Assembly: GCF_001280085.1 (NCBI RefSeq)
Contig: NZ_LGED01000220.1
Span: 155,118-219,117, forward strand
Reading direction: 5' to 3'
DNA from: Saccharothrix sp. NRRL B-16348
GTDB lineage: Bacteria; Actinomycetota; Actinomycetes; Mycobacteriales; Pseudonocardiaceae
Length of the DNA stretch: 64,000 bases
Below are positions 36,191 through 44,890 of this stretch, piece after piece. The number at the start of each line of letters is the position of its first letter. Position 1 is the first letter of the stretch. Under the pieces are notes generated by a model. The model searched no databases, had not been told where the DNA came from, and was given only the letters and a program-made list of their open reading frames with translations. The position numbers and the translations under genes were made by a program.

Positions 36191-36217
36191 TGTCACAACC
36201 GGGACGGCTGTCCTGTC
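36191..36217 (+). promoter_or_regulatory. ECF41-type promoter P4 (NmrA-like gene 2 and FAD gene)
   Basis: TGTCACA (36191-36197), 16-bp spacer, TGTC (36214-36217). Predicted start about 50 nt before the ATG at 36274. It shares TGTCACAACCGG with P3 and CCTGTCTGAGCTGG with P1. Confidence 0.78.
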
Positions 36218-36273
36218 TGAGCTGGTGACCGAGTTCCCGGAGTGGCCGGGTGCGGCAGTGCGGAGGCAATGTC

Positions 36274-37032
36274 ATGAAGATCGTCGTCATCGGTGGTACC
36301 GGTCTGATCGGCTCGAAGCTCGTGCGGAAGCTGGCCGAGCACGGCCACGAGGCGGTGCCCGCGTCACCCAATTCGGGGGTGAACACGCTGACCGGCGAGG
36401 GCCTGGACGAGGTGCTGGCCGGTGCCCAGGTCGTGGTCGACGTCTCCAACTCGCCGTCGTTCGCCGACGACGCCGTGATGGACTTCTTCCGCACGTCCAC
36501 CGGCAACCTGCTCGCCGCCGAGGAGAAGGCGGGCGTGGGCCACCACGTGGCGTTGTCGGTGGTCGGCACCGAACGGCTCGCCGAGAGCGGCTACTTCCGG
36601 GCCAAGATCGCGCAGGAGCAGCTGATCAGGGACTCGGGGCGGCCTTACTCGATCGTGCACGCCACCCAGTTCTTCGAGTTCGTGCGCAGCATCGCCCAGG
36701 CGGCCACGGTCGGCGACGCCGTGCGCCTGTCGGACGCCCTGATCCAGCCCATCGCGGGCGAGGACGTGGCCGCCGCCGTCGGCCGCACCGCCGTGGGCGC
36801 TCCGCTCAACGGCGTCGTCGAGGTGGCCGGACCGGAGCAGTTCGGCCTCGACGAGCTGATCCGCACGGGGCTGGCGTTCCAGGGCGACCCGCGCGAGGTC
36901 GTGACCGACCCGGACGCACGCTACTTCGGCGCCCTGCTGGAGAAGGACACACTGCTCCCCGGCCCCGACGCGCAGCTGTCCACCACCCGGTTCGAGGAGT
37001 GGCTCCCGCTCAACCCGCCGCCGGCCAGGTAG
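36274..37032 (+). CDS. NmrA-like NAD(P)-binding reductase
   Basis: 252 aa. Rossmann start VVIGGTGLIGSKLVRKLAEH; the active region VGHHVALSVVGTERLAESGY and YSIVHATQFFEFVRSI parallel the 30583 paralogue throughout, but this copy ends at EEWLPLNPPPAR without its tail. Good GGAGG ribosome site. It is followed 41 bp later by the FAD protein on the same transcript, and preceded by P4. Likely a stress-induced reductase; substrate unknown. Confidence 0.87.
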   Translation: MKIVVIGGTGLIGSKLVRKLAEHGHEAVPASPNSGVNTLTGEGLDEVLAGAQVVVDVSNSPSFADDAVMDFFRTSTGNLLAAEEKAGVGHHVALSVVGTERLAESGYFRAKIAQEQLIRDSGRPYSIVHATQFFEFVRSIAQAATVGDAVRLSDALIQPIAGEDVAAAVGRTAVGAPLNGVVEVAGPEQFGLDELIRTGLAFQGDPREVVTDPDARYFGALLEKDTLLPGPDAQLSTTRFEEWLPLNPPPAR

Positions 37033-37073
37033 CCGATGACGACGGATGGGCTCACGGGCAGACAGGAAGAGCG

Positions 37074-38804
37074 ATGAACCACACCGAACACCAGATCGCG
37101 ACGTCCGTCCTCGTCATCGGCACGGGCGGGGCAGGCCTGCGCGCCGCGATCGAGCTGGCCGAGCGCGGTGTCGACGTGCTCGCGGTCGGCAAACGGCCGA
37201 AGTCCGACGCGCACACCACGCTCGCCGCCGGCGGCATCAACGCGGCGCTGGCGACGATGGACCCGGACGACTCGTGGCAGCAGCACGCGGCGGACACGCT
37301 CAAGGAGAGCTACCTGCTGGCCGATCCCGAGACCGTCCGGATCGTGACCGAGAACGCCGCCCGCGGCATCGCGGACCTCGAGCGGTACGGGATGCCGTTC
37401 GCCCGTGAGGCCGACGGCACGATCTCGCAGCGGTTCTTCGGCGCGCACACCTACCGCCGCACCGCGTTCGCCGGCGACTACACCGGACTGGAGATCCAAC
37501 GCACCCTGGTCAACCGGGCGGCGCAGCTCGACATCCCGATCCTGGACACGGTGTACATCACGCGGATCCTGGTGCGGGACAACGTCGTCTTCGGCGCGTA
37601 CGGGTTCGACCTCGGCAACGGCACGCGTCATGTGATCCACGCGGACGCGGTGATCCTGGCGGCGGGCGGGCACACCCGCATCTGGCGCCGCACGTCGTCC
37701 CGCCGCGACGAGAACACCGGCGACTCCTTCCGGCTCGCGGTGCTGGCGGGCGGCCGGATCCGGGACGCCGAACTCGTCCAGTTCCACCCCTCGGGCCTCA
37801 TCGCGCCGGAGAACGCGGCGGGCACGCTCGTCTCGGAAGCGGCACGCGGCGAGGGCGGGGTGCTGCGCAACGTGCTGGGCGAGCGGTTCATGTCCCGGTA
37901 CGACCCCGAGCGGAGGGAGCTGTCCACCCGCGACCGGGTGGCGCTGGCCGCGTACACCGAGATCAAAGAGGGCCGCGGCACACCGGCCGGTGGCGTGTGG
38001 CTCGACGTCTCGCACCTGCCCCGGGAGACGATCATGCGGCGGCTCCCCCGCGTCTACCAGACCCTGCTCGAACTCCAGATGCTCGACATCACCCGCGAAC
38101 CGATCGAGATCGCGCCCACGGCGCACTACTCGATGGGCGGTGTCCGGGTGCGCCCGGAGGACCACGGCACCGACGTCGACGGCCTGTACGCCATCGGCGA
38201 GGCGGCGAGCGGCCTGCACGGGGCGAACCGGCTCGGCGGGAACTCGTTGATCGAGCTGCTGGTCTACGGCCGAATCGTCGGCGAGGCCGTCGTGCGGTAC
38301 TCACGCGACCTGGCAGCGCAGCGGCGGTCGTCGTCGGCGACGGCGGAAGCGCGGGGCGAGGTCGACGAGCTGCTGGCGGCCGACGGTTCGGAGAACGTGC
38401 GTGCGCTGCAGCGCACGTTGCGCAACACCATGACCGAGCACGCCGGCGTGGTGCGCGACGAGACCGGCTTGCGGAAGGGGCTGTCCGAACTGGACGACCT
38501 CGAGAACCGCATGACGGACGTGGGCGTGCACCCCGACATCGCCGGGTTCCAGGACTTGGCGCACGCGTTCGACCTCAAGGCCTCGGCCCTGGCCGCACGC
38601 GCCACGCTCGACTCGGCACTCGAACGCCGTGAGACCCGCGGCTGCCACAACCGTTCCGACTACCCGGAGCTCGACGAGTCGCTGCGGGTGAACCTGGTCT
38701 GGTCGGGGCCGGGGCAGGTCGAACGCGAAGGGCTGCCGCCGATCCCGGACGACATCGCCGCGCTCATGGGCGAGGTGTCCACCGTCGGCAAGCTCGTCGA
38801 GTGA
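37074..38804 (+). CDS. FAD-binding protein of the L-aspartate oxidase / fumarate reductase flavoprotein family
   Basis: 576 aa. FAD Rossmann VLVIGTGGAGLRAAIELAER, covalent-flavin/substrate region KSDAHTTLAAGGINAALATM, the QFHPSGLI substrate block, active-site Arg area in SEAARGEGGVLRN, and HGANRLGGNSLIELLVYGR, then a C-terminal helical domain (NTMTEHAGVVRDETGL). No iron-sulfur or membrane subunit follows, so it is more likely a soluble L-aspartate oxidase-like or fumarate reductase-like enzyme than part of respiratory complex II. Its substrate is not certain. GGAAGA ribosome site; same transcript as the NmrA-like gene. Confidence 0.82.
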   Translation: MNHTEHQIATSVLVIGTGGAGLRAAIELAERGVDVLAVGKRPKSDAHTTLAAGGINAALATMDPDDSWQQHAADTLKESYLLADPETVRIVTENAARGIADLERYGMPFAREADGTISQRFFGAHTYRRTAFAGDYTGLEIQRTLVNRAAQLDIPILDTVYITRILVRDNVVFGAYGFDLGNGTRHVIHADAVILAAGGHTRIWRRTSSRRDENTGDSFRLAVLAGGRIRDAELVQFHPSGLIAPENAAGTLVSEAARGEGGVLRNVLGERFMSRYDPERRELSTRDRVALAAYTEIKEGRGTPAGGVWLDVSHLPRETIMRRLPRVYQTLLELQMLDITREPIEIAPTAHYSMGGVRVRPEDHGTDVDGLYAIGEAASGLHGANRLGGNSLIELLVYGRIVGEAVVRYSRDLAAQRRSSSATAEARGEVDELLAADGSENVRALQRTLRNTMTEHAGVVRDETGLRKGLSELDDLENRMTDVGVHPDIAGFQDLAHAFDLKASALAARATLDSALERRETRGCHNRSDYPELDESLRVNLVWSGPGQVEREGLPPIPDDIAALMGEVSTVGKLVE

Positions 38805-38822
38805 ACCGCTGACACACCATCA

Positions 38823-38866
38823 CACAGGTGAGGTCCCCGGCCGCGTCGCCGGGGACCTCACCTGTG
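38823..38866. terminator. Strong bidirectional terminator
   Basis: Perfect 19-bp inverted repeat with a 6-nt loop; the left arm begins CACAGGTGAGGTCCCC and the right arm ends GGGGACCTCACCTGTG. It lies between the convergent FAD and universal-stress genes. Confidence 0.93.
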
Positions 38867-38881
38867 GCTCGTCCGGCCCTG

Positions 38882-39784
38882 TCACGGCCCCGCGGGGCTT
38901 GGCTCGGCCCGCACGACGGCGACCGGGCACGGCGAGTGGTGCAGCACCGCGTGGCTGACGGAGCCGAGCAGGAGACCGATCGCGCTGCCCCGGCCGTGCG
39001 ACCCGACGACCACGAGCTGAGCCGCGGTGTCCGTCGCCTGCTCGATCAACGCGTGCGCGTGCCGGTCCCGCACGACCACCCGCCGCACGTCGACGTCGGG
39101 GTACTGCTCGCCCCACCCCGCCAGCCGTTCGGCGAGCAGCCGGGCCTCGTCGGCCTCGATGGCGTCCCAGTCCAGCAGCGGCGCCGCCGCGGCCTCCAGC
39201 ACGGTGTCGGTCCAGGCGTGCACCGCGATCAGGGACGCCTTGCGGGCGCTCGCCGCCTCGAAGGCGAACTCCAGTGCCGCCTCGCTGAACGGCGAGCCGT
39301 CGACGCCGACCACGACCGGGCCCGCGTCGGCCGACCCTTCCCCGCGCACGACGACGACCGGGCATTCCGCGTGCGCGGCCAGTCCGATCGCGATCGACCC
39401 GACCAGCAGGGAGGAGAAACCACCCAGGCCGCGATCACCGATGACGAGCAACCCCGCGTGGTGCGACGCAGCCATCAGCACCGGCACCGGGAAGCCGTCG
39501 ACGACCTCCTCGGAGAGCTCGACGCCCGGCGCGGCCTCCGCGGCCGTCTTGGCGGCGGCCGTGACAGCGTCCTGGGTGATGCCCAGCAGCGTCTCGCGGT
39601 GGTGTCCGCCGAACCCGGGGTCGCCGACGTGCCGTGCCTCCGACCAGCCGAAGGCGCTGATCAACCGCAGCGGGACCTCGCGGCGCGCGGCTTCGCGTGC
39701 TGCCCAGCGGACAGCGTCGAGCGCCGACGACGACCCGTCGACGCCCACCACGACCGGCAGGCTTCTCTCGCGCCAGGTTCCCAT
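38882..39784 (-). CDS. Universal stress protein with two UspA domains
   Basis: 300 aa, two tandem UspA folds. Domain 1 starts VVVGVDGSSSALDAVRWAA and ends with the ATP loop GDRGLGGFSSLLVGSIA; domain 2 starts VVVGVDGSPFSEAALEFAF and ends GSHGRGSAIGLLLGSVS. Both carry the G-x2-G-x9-G-S/T nucleotide pattern, so ATP binding is expected. ATG with AGGAG upstream. Promoter P5 makes it a likely member of the ECF41 regulon. It is probably a general stress or dormancy protein. Confidence 0.93.
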   Translation of the reverse strand: MGTWRERSLPVVVGVDGSSSALDAVRWAAREAARREVPLRLISAFGWSEARHVGDPGFGGHHRETLLGITQDAVTAAAKTAAEAAPGVELSEEVVDGFPVPVLMAASHHAGLLVIGDRGLGGFSSLLVGSIAIGLAAHAECPVVVVRGEGSADAGPVVVGVDGSPFSEAALEFAFEAASARKASLIAVHAWTDTVLEAAAAPLLDWDAIEADEARLLAERLAGWGEQYPDVDVRRVVVRDRHAHALIEQATDTAAQLVVVGSHGRGSAIGLLLGSVSHAVLHHSPCPVAVVRAEPSPAGP

Positions 39785-39871
39785 TTCGCGCTCCTGTCAC
39801 AGACCTGCTCGAATGAAGGGTGCGTTCGCACGTTCCCGCGCGGAGGTCACGCGGGGACGTGCGACAGCTAG

Positions 39872-39898
39872 GACAGGACCGGGTGCCGTCTTGTGACA
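39872..39898 (-). promoter_or_regulatory. ECF41-type promoter P5 (universal stress gene)
   Basis: Minus strand TGTCACA (39898-39892), 16-bp spacer, TGTC (39875-39872). Predicted start about 80 nt before the ATG at 39784. The surrounding CCTGTCCTAGCTG resembles the P1/P4 -10 context. Confidence 0.72.
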
Positions 39899-39920
39899 CG
39901 CTCGGCGCTCCGTGGTGCTT

Positions 39921-40616
39921 CTAGTGCACCTGATCGGTAGGCCGCAGCAGGATCTCGTTCACGGCGACGTGCTCAGGCCGGCCGACCGCGTACAGGACGG
40001 CGGCGGCGACGTCCTCGGCACGCAGCGTGCGCATCGAGCCGGCCATCTTCTTGGCCATGTCACGGATGTCGTCGTCGACGATGTGGTCGGCGATCTCGGT
40101 GTCGACCATGCCGGGCTCGATCGTCACCACGCGCACGCCCCGCCCGGTGACCTCCTGCCGGAGCGACTCGGCGAAGGCGTTCACACCGAACTTGGTGGCC
40201 GCGTAGACGCCGCCCATGACGGACGCGACGCGGCCGGAGGTGGACGAGATCTGCACCACGGTTCCCTTGCGCGCCAGCAGGTGCGGCAGTGCGGCGTGCG
40301 TGACGTAGAACGACCCGAGCAGGTTGGTCCGCACCATCCGGTCCCACTCCCCGGTGTCGGCGCCGACGATCGGGCCGCCCAGCATCACGCCCGCGTTGTT
40401 CACCACGACGTCGAGGCCGCCGAACCGGTCGACCGCGGTGACGACGGCCTCGCGCACCGACTGCTGGTCGGCGACGTCCAGCTCCAGCGGGATCACCTCG
40501 CCGTCGGCCGTCGCGGCCAGCTCCTCGAGCCGGTCGACCCGGCGCGCGCCGGCGACGACCTTGACACCGGCCGCGGCCAGGGCGCGCGCCGTGGCCGCGC
40601 CGATGCCCGACGAAGC
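39921..40616 (-). pseudogene. Short-chain dehydrogenase missing its N-terminus (fused head to head with tetR)
   Basis: From SSGIGAATARALAAAGVKVV onward this is a full SDR (NNAG in VVNNAGVMLGG, Ser in QISSTSGR, catalytic YAATKFGV, tail IVDDDIRDMAKKMAGSMRTL). The first beta strand and the TG of the TGASSGIG loop are absent. Upstream of Ala-Ser-Ser at 40616 the frame reads through the antisense of the tetR gene (open to 40808, text MPARSAISVTETSAPW). About 10-12 residues and the promoter are gone, so it is probably inactive or only made from a surrogate start. Confidence 0.75.
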
Positions 40617-41109
40617 CCAGGGCGCGGAGGTCTCCGTGACGGAGATCGCGGAGCGGGCGGGCATCGGCAAGGGCACCGTGTTCCGGCATTTCGCGACCAA
40701 GGAGGACTTGATCGCGGCGGTCGTCGAGGACCTGCTCGACGACCTGATCACGGCGGCGGTCGCCCGGTGCGACGCGACCGACCCCGCGGCGGCGCTGCGG
40801 GAGTTCATGACCTACGGCGTCGACCGGCTGGCGGGCAACCAGGCGCTGTGCGACGTGGCGAGCGGCTCGGTGCGGCACCCGGACGTGCAGGCCGCCGTCG
40901 TGCGGCTGGGGGACGCCGCCCAGGCGCTGGTCGACCGGGCCCGCCTGCGCGCCGACGTCACCGGGCGGGACGTGGTCCTGCTGATGACCGGCGTGCACCA
41001 GGCCGCCGCCCCGCTGCGGGACACCGAGCCCGACCTGTGGCGGCGCTACCTGGACCTCCTCTTCGGCGGCCTGTTCGACACGACGGACCCGGCGCCGCCC
41101 AGCGCCTGA
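40603..41109 (+). pseudogene. TetR regulator missing its first helix (fused head to head with SDR)
   Basis: The text from QGAEVSVTEIAERAGIGKGT followed by VFRHFATKEDL is a normal TetR HTH from helix 2 on, with a complete C-terminal domain. The first roughly 25-30 residues (helix 1, the R-x-x-I-L-x-A-A region) are missing; the nearest ATG (40603) lies in antisense SDR sequence and adds only MPDEA. SDR homology ends at 40616 and TetR homology begins at about 40618, a single clean junction. The 168-aa product would be unlikely to bind DNA normally. Confidence 0.75.
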
Positions 41110-41121
41110 TGACCTACCGGC

Positions 41122-43131
41122 TCACCCCTTCACGGCCCCCGCGGTGAGGCCCTCGGTCAGGAACCGCTGCCCGAACCCGTACATGATCGCGACCGGGATG
41201 CTGATCAGCAGCGAGGCCGCGGCCAGCTGCCCCTGCGGCACGACGTCACCGAAGATCATCGACTGCATGCCGACGGGCAGCGTCTTGTAGCCGTCCTTGG
41301 TGATGAACACGAAGGCGAACAGGAACTCGTTCCACGCGTTGGTGAGCGTGAACAGCGCGACCGCGAGCAGGCCCGGCTTGGCCAGCGGCAGCACGATCCG
41401 GATGAACGCACCGAACCGCGTGCAGCCGTCGACCAGCGCGGCCTCTTCGAGGTCGGCCGGGATCGACTTGAAGTAGCCGACGAGCAGCCAGGTCGCGAAC
41501 GGCAGGGTGAACGTGGGGTAGGCGAGCACGAGCGACCACAACGAGTCGTTGAGCCCGATCCCGCTCATCATCTGGTACAGCGGGATGAACAGCAGCGCGC
41601 CCGGCATCACGTAGGTGAGCAGGATCGTCACCGTGAAGCTCTCCGAACCCCGGAACTTCAGCCGCGCCAGCGCGTAGCCGGCCAGCGCCGCGCAGACCAG
41701 GGCGATCACGGTGGACGCCACCGACACCAGGATCGTGTTGACGTACCAGGTGCCGAACGCCCGGCCCGTGAACAGGTTGGTGAACTGCTCGGTGCTCCAC
41801 GGAGTGGGCCAGAGGTCGTCGGTGCGCGCCACGATCTGGTTGTCGGACTTGAAGGCCGTGACCGTCATCCAGTAGAGCGGTGCGAGCACGAAGCCCAGCA
41901 GACCCACGAGCGCGATCCCCGTGCCCGTGCCGCCGACCAGGCGTGCGGCCAGCTGGTTGCCGCGCGCGGCGAGCGCGGAGACGACCCGTCCGACGGCGGC
42001 GGCGAGCACCACGAACACGCCCAGCACGAGCGCGGCCTTCCACACGATCTGCGGCGACGCCCAGACCAGGACGAGGACCGAGCCCACGACGACCACCCAC
42101 GGCAGCGCCCGGCGTTGAGCGGGGGTCAGCCGCCTGCGCCCCAGGTCCCCGGCGCCCGGCTGGTCGCCGCGTCGCATCATCCGCACGAGGATCACCACGA
42201 GGACGGCGATGATCGGCAGCATCACCAGCGTGACCGCGGCGCCCGCGCCCAGCTGCAGCTGCTGGATGGCCTTCGAGTAGGCCACCATCACGTACGGGGC
42301 GGTGGCGTCACCCGGTCCGCCCTGGGTCATCAGCCAGATCAGGTCGAAGTTGTTGAACGTCCAGATCGACGACAGCAACACCGTCACGATCATGACGTTG
42401 CGCAGCCCGGGCAGCGTGATGTGCACGAAGCGCTGCCACGGCGAGGCGCCGTCCACCATCGCCGCCTCGTAGAGACCGCCGTCGATGGCCTTGAGCCCGG
42501 CGAGGAACGTCACCGCGAAGAACGGGATGCCCTTCCAGACGTTGACCAGGATGACCGCCGGCATCGCCAGCGCCGGATCGGACAGCCACTCCGCGGGCCA
42601 CTTGTCGACGAGCCCGATCGTGGCGAGGGCGGGCCCGATCCCGGAGTCGGTGAGCAGGACGTTGACGCTGCCGAAGATCGGGTCGAACAACGACCGCCAG
42701 GTGAAGGCCGTGACGACGGTCGGCACCACCCACGGCAGCAGGATCACCCCGGCGACGATCGCCCGGCCGCGGCGCATGTGGTGCAGCATCAACGCCGCGA
42801 TGAGACCGAGGGTCACCTTGAAGATCTCGGCGTACGCGGTGAAGACGAACGAGTTGAGCACGCCCTTGTGGAACACGGCGTCGTCGATGAGGGCGGTGTA
42901 GTTGTCCAGCCCGACGAAGACCGTCTCCGCACCGTGGCGCTCCGTGGCGCTGGTGAAGACCGAGCTGACGATCGGGAACAGGATCAGGCCTGCGACCAGC
43001 ACCAGCGTCGGCCCGATGAACGCCGCGGCGAGGCGCCAGTCGCGCCCGAGCCACCGCTGCGACGTGGTGAGCGAGGACGACGTGCCCGGCGCCGGACGGG
43101 CCGGCGCCGGACGCGGGCGCAAGACGGTCAC
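41122..43131 (-). CDS. Fused ABC sugar permease (MalF-like + MalG-like in one chain)
   Basis: 669 aa. The first permease unit (about 30-325) has the EAA loop EAAMVDGASPWQRFVHITLP. After a linker with two or three extra hydrophobic segments (about 340-420), a second unit (about 425-669) has EEAALVDGCTRFGAFIRIVL. Normally these are two genes; here the membrane dimer is covalently joined. GTG start overlaps the binding-protein stop (GTGA). No ATPase gene is nearby, so a shared MsmK-type ATPase is presumably used. It imports a sugar or sugar acid. Confidence 0.9.
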   Translation of the reverse strand: MTVLRPRPAPARPAPGTSSSLTTSQRWLGRDWRLAAAFIGPTLVLVAGLILFPIVSSVFTSATERHGAETVFVGLDNYTALIDDAVFHKGVLNSFVFTAYAEIFKVTLGLIAALMLHHMRRGRAIVAGVILLPWVVPTVVTAFTWRSLFDPIFGSVNVLLTDSGIGPALATIGLVDKWPAEWLSDPALAMPAVILVNVWKGIPFFAVTFLAGLKAIDGGLYEAAMVDGASPWQRFVHITLPGLRNVMIVTVLLSSIWTFNNFDLIWLMTQGGPGDATAPYVMVAYSKAIQQLQLGAGAAVTLVMLPIIAVLVVILVRMMRRGDQPGAGDLGRRRLTPAQRRALPWVVVVGSVLVLVWASPQIVWKAALVLGVFVVLAAAVGRVVSALAARGNQLAARLVGGTGTGIALVGLLGFVLAPLYWMTVTAFKSDNQIVARTDDLWPTPWSTEQFTNLFTGRAFGTWYVNTILVSVASTVIALVCAALAGYALARLKFRGSESFTVTILLTYVMPGALLFIPLYQMMSGIGLNDSLWSLVLAYPTFTLPFATWLLVGYFKSIPADLEEAALVDGCTRFGAFIRIVLPLAKPGLLAVALFTLTNAWNEFLFAFVFITKDGYKTLPVGMQSMIFGDVVPQGQLAAASLLISIPVAIMYGFGQRFLTEGLTAGAVKG

Positions 43132-44549
43132 TGCTTGTAGCCCTGCTGCTCGAAGACCTGGACGATCCGGGCGTGGGTCGAGGCGACGGCCTCGGCCGGC
43201 CGGGTGCCCTGGATGACCGCCTGCATCATGTCGGTCAGCAGGTAGGCGGCGGTGGCGGCTTGCTCGCCGGGGCTCGGCGCCTGGGGGAACGCGTAGCCGG
43301 TCTTGGTGGTCAGCGGGAGCGGCACGCGGGTCTGCTCCCGCAGCGCGGGGAAGGCCGGGTCACCGCTGGTGTAGTACGGGTCGGAGTCCCACACCTTGTC
43401 CCACGCGGGGTTGACCAGGCACGGCGCTCCCTTCGCGACACCGAGCAGCGCGCTGCCGCCGACCATGAACTTCGCCACCAGCTTGGCGAGGTCGGGGTTC
43501 TTCGCCCCCTTGAACACGACGAACGAGTTGGACTCGCCGAACGCGAGCGGCCGGTCGATCGCCGGTCCGGTGGCGCCGTTGAACGGGTGCGTGTTGGCGT
43601 AGACCGGGTTGTTCTTGGTCTTCGAGTCGGCGTAGACGCTGAACTGGTTGAGCGTGAGCCCCAGGATCTGGGCCAGCCAGTTCTCGTTGTTGCTGGAGTC
43701 GGTCCAGCTGCCGATCCCGGGTGGCAGCATCGGCGCGTACTTCGGGTTCGTGTAGATGTCGCCGATGAACGTGACGGCGGCGACGGTCTCCGGCGAGTTG
43801 AACACCACCTTGGTGCCGGTGTTGTCCGCGATCGCCCCGCCGTAGCAGTTGATGACGTTGGTGATGAAGCCGTTGGCGTCGCCGGAGCGGTTCACCGTGA
43901 TGCCCCAGCCGAAGCGCTTCTTCGCCGGATCGGAGACCTCCAACGCGTTGTCGCGCAGTTCCTCCCACGTGTAGTGGGGCTTGAGCGGGAGGCCCTTCTC
44001 CTCGTACCAGTCCTTGCGCAGGTACATCGCGGTCGCGATGAAGTGGTACGGGATCGCGAACCAGCGCCCGTCGAACACGCAGAAGTTGGTCGCCTCCGTC
44101 GCGGGCTCACCGTAGAGCGCGCGCATCTCCTCGACCACGTCGGTGACGTCGGTGAGGGCGCCGAGGTTGTGCAGCTGGCCGACGAACCGCCGGTCGCTCA
44201 GGAAGGCCATGTCGCGGGCGGTGCCCGCCTTCACCTCGGTGTCCATCTTCGCGACCATGTCGCCGGCGTCGCCCGAGACCAGGTCGTTGTTGATCGTGGT
44301 GCCGGTGGCCTGCGCGAACGCCTGCAGCGACCTGTCCAGCGCCTGGTTGGCGGTCTCCGAGTACAGCTTCTGCGAGAGCATCCCCACCGACCCGCCGCGG
44401 AGCGAAGCCGCCTGGTCGAGCAGCGCCTGCGGCACCTGGACGTCGACCTGGGGCGCGGCGGGGCCTCCCCCGCACCCGACGAGGCTGAGCACGCCCAGCG
44501 CGCTCATCCCGAGGAAGGTGCGCCTCGATAAGTCCGTCTTCTCTTCCAT
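43128..44549 (-). CDS. ABC transporter sugar-binding lipoprotein
   Basis: 473 aa, extracellular solute-binding protein family 1. The N terminus is SRRTFLGMSALGVLSLVGCG: a twin-arginine-like start followed by lipobox LVGC (Cys about 25), so Tat-exported and lipid-anchored is possible. The mature part has the usual two-lobed pattern with a ligand-rich region (TFIGDIYTNPKYAPMLPPGI, GGSALLGVAKGAP). ATG at 44549 with AGGAG upstream. First gene of the transport pair; precedes the fused permease. Confidence 0.9.
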   Translation of the reverse strand: MEEKTDLSRRTFLGMSALGVLSLVGCGGGPAAPQVDVQVPQALLDQAASLRGGSVGMLSQKLYSETANQALDRSLQAFAQATGTTINNDLVSGDAGDMVAKMDTEVKAGTARDMAFLSDRRFVGQLHNLGALTDVTDVVEEMRALYGEPATEATNFCVFDGRWFAIPYHFIATAMYLRKDWYEEKGLPLKPHYTWEELRDNALEVSDPAKKRFGWGITVNRSGDANGFITNVINCYGGAIADNTGTKVVFNSPETVAAVTFIGDIYTNPKYAPMLPPGIGSWTDSSNNENWLAQILGLTLNQFSVYADSKTKNNPVYANTHPFNGATGPAIDRPLAFGESNSFVVFKGAKNPDLAKLVAKFMVGGSALLGVAKGAPCLVNPAWDKVWDSDPYYTSGDPAFPALREQTRVPLPLTTKTGYAFPQAPSPGEQAATAAYLLTDMMQAVIQGTRPAEAVASTHARIVQVFEQQGYKQ

Positions 44550-44645
44550 GACCACTCCTCTCGCGTCCGATCGTGCGGACGCTTACCGACGGGGCGACGT
44601 TGCTACCGGCGGGACAGCGAGACGAGCGCCGCGCTGCCGGGTCGT

Positions 44646-44804
44646 TCATGCGGCGAAAGGGACAGCGTCGACAGCGCGAAAGACTGTCGTGTGGGTGATG
44701 AAGTGGATTTGGGCGACGTGGTGCACGCCGGCGTCGAGGCGCTCGACCGCGAGCCCGGTGCCGATCAGCCCCAGCCGGATCGGCGGGATCGCAGGTGCCG
44801 CCAT
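44646..44804 (-). pseudogene. N-terminal fragment of a Gfo/Idh/MocA-type oxidoreductase
   Basis: A 52-codon frame, MAAPAIPPIRLGLIGTGLAV, has the Rossmann start (GLIGTGLAVE) of Gfo/Idh/MocA sugar dehydrogenases. It then departs after about 22 residues into unrelated text (HHVAQIHFITHTTVFRA) and stops. The rest of the gene is missing, so it looks like a deletion remnant between the GntR and binding-protein genes. Confidence 0.55.
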
Positions 44805-44890
44805 GCCTCGTCCGCCCTTGTCATCGGTCCGGATCTCGGTCGTGCAGTGAAGTCGTGCGGTGAAGTCGTGCGGTGAAGTCGTGCAGGGCG

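Noticed and set aside
36225..38804. Continuous plus-strand frame suggesting a fusion of the NmrA region with the FAD protein
   Set aside because: The NmrA-like protein is in a different frame and ends at 37032; the FAD gene has its own GGAAGA site and ATG at 37074.
39790..39816. Plus-strand TGTCACA about 6 bp upstream of the universal stress start as a sixth ECF41 promoter
   Set aside because: After a 16-bp spacer it reads GGGT rather than NGTC, and it points away from the stress gene toward no plausible start.
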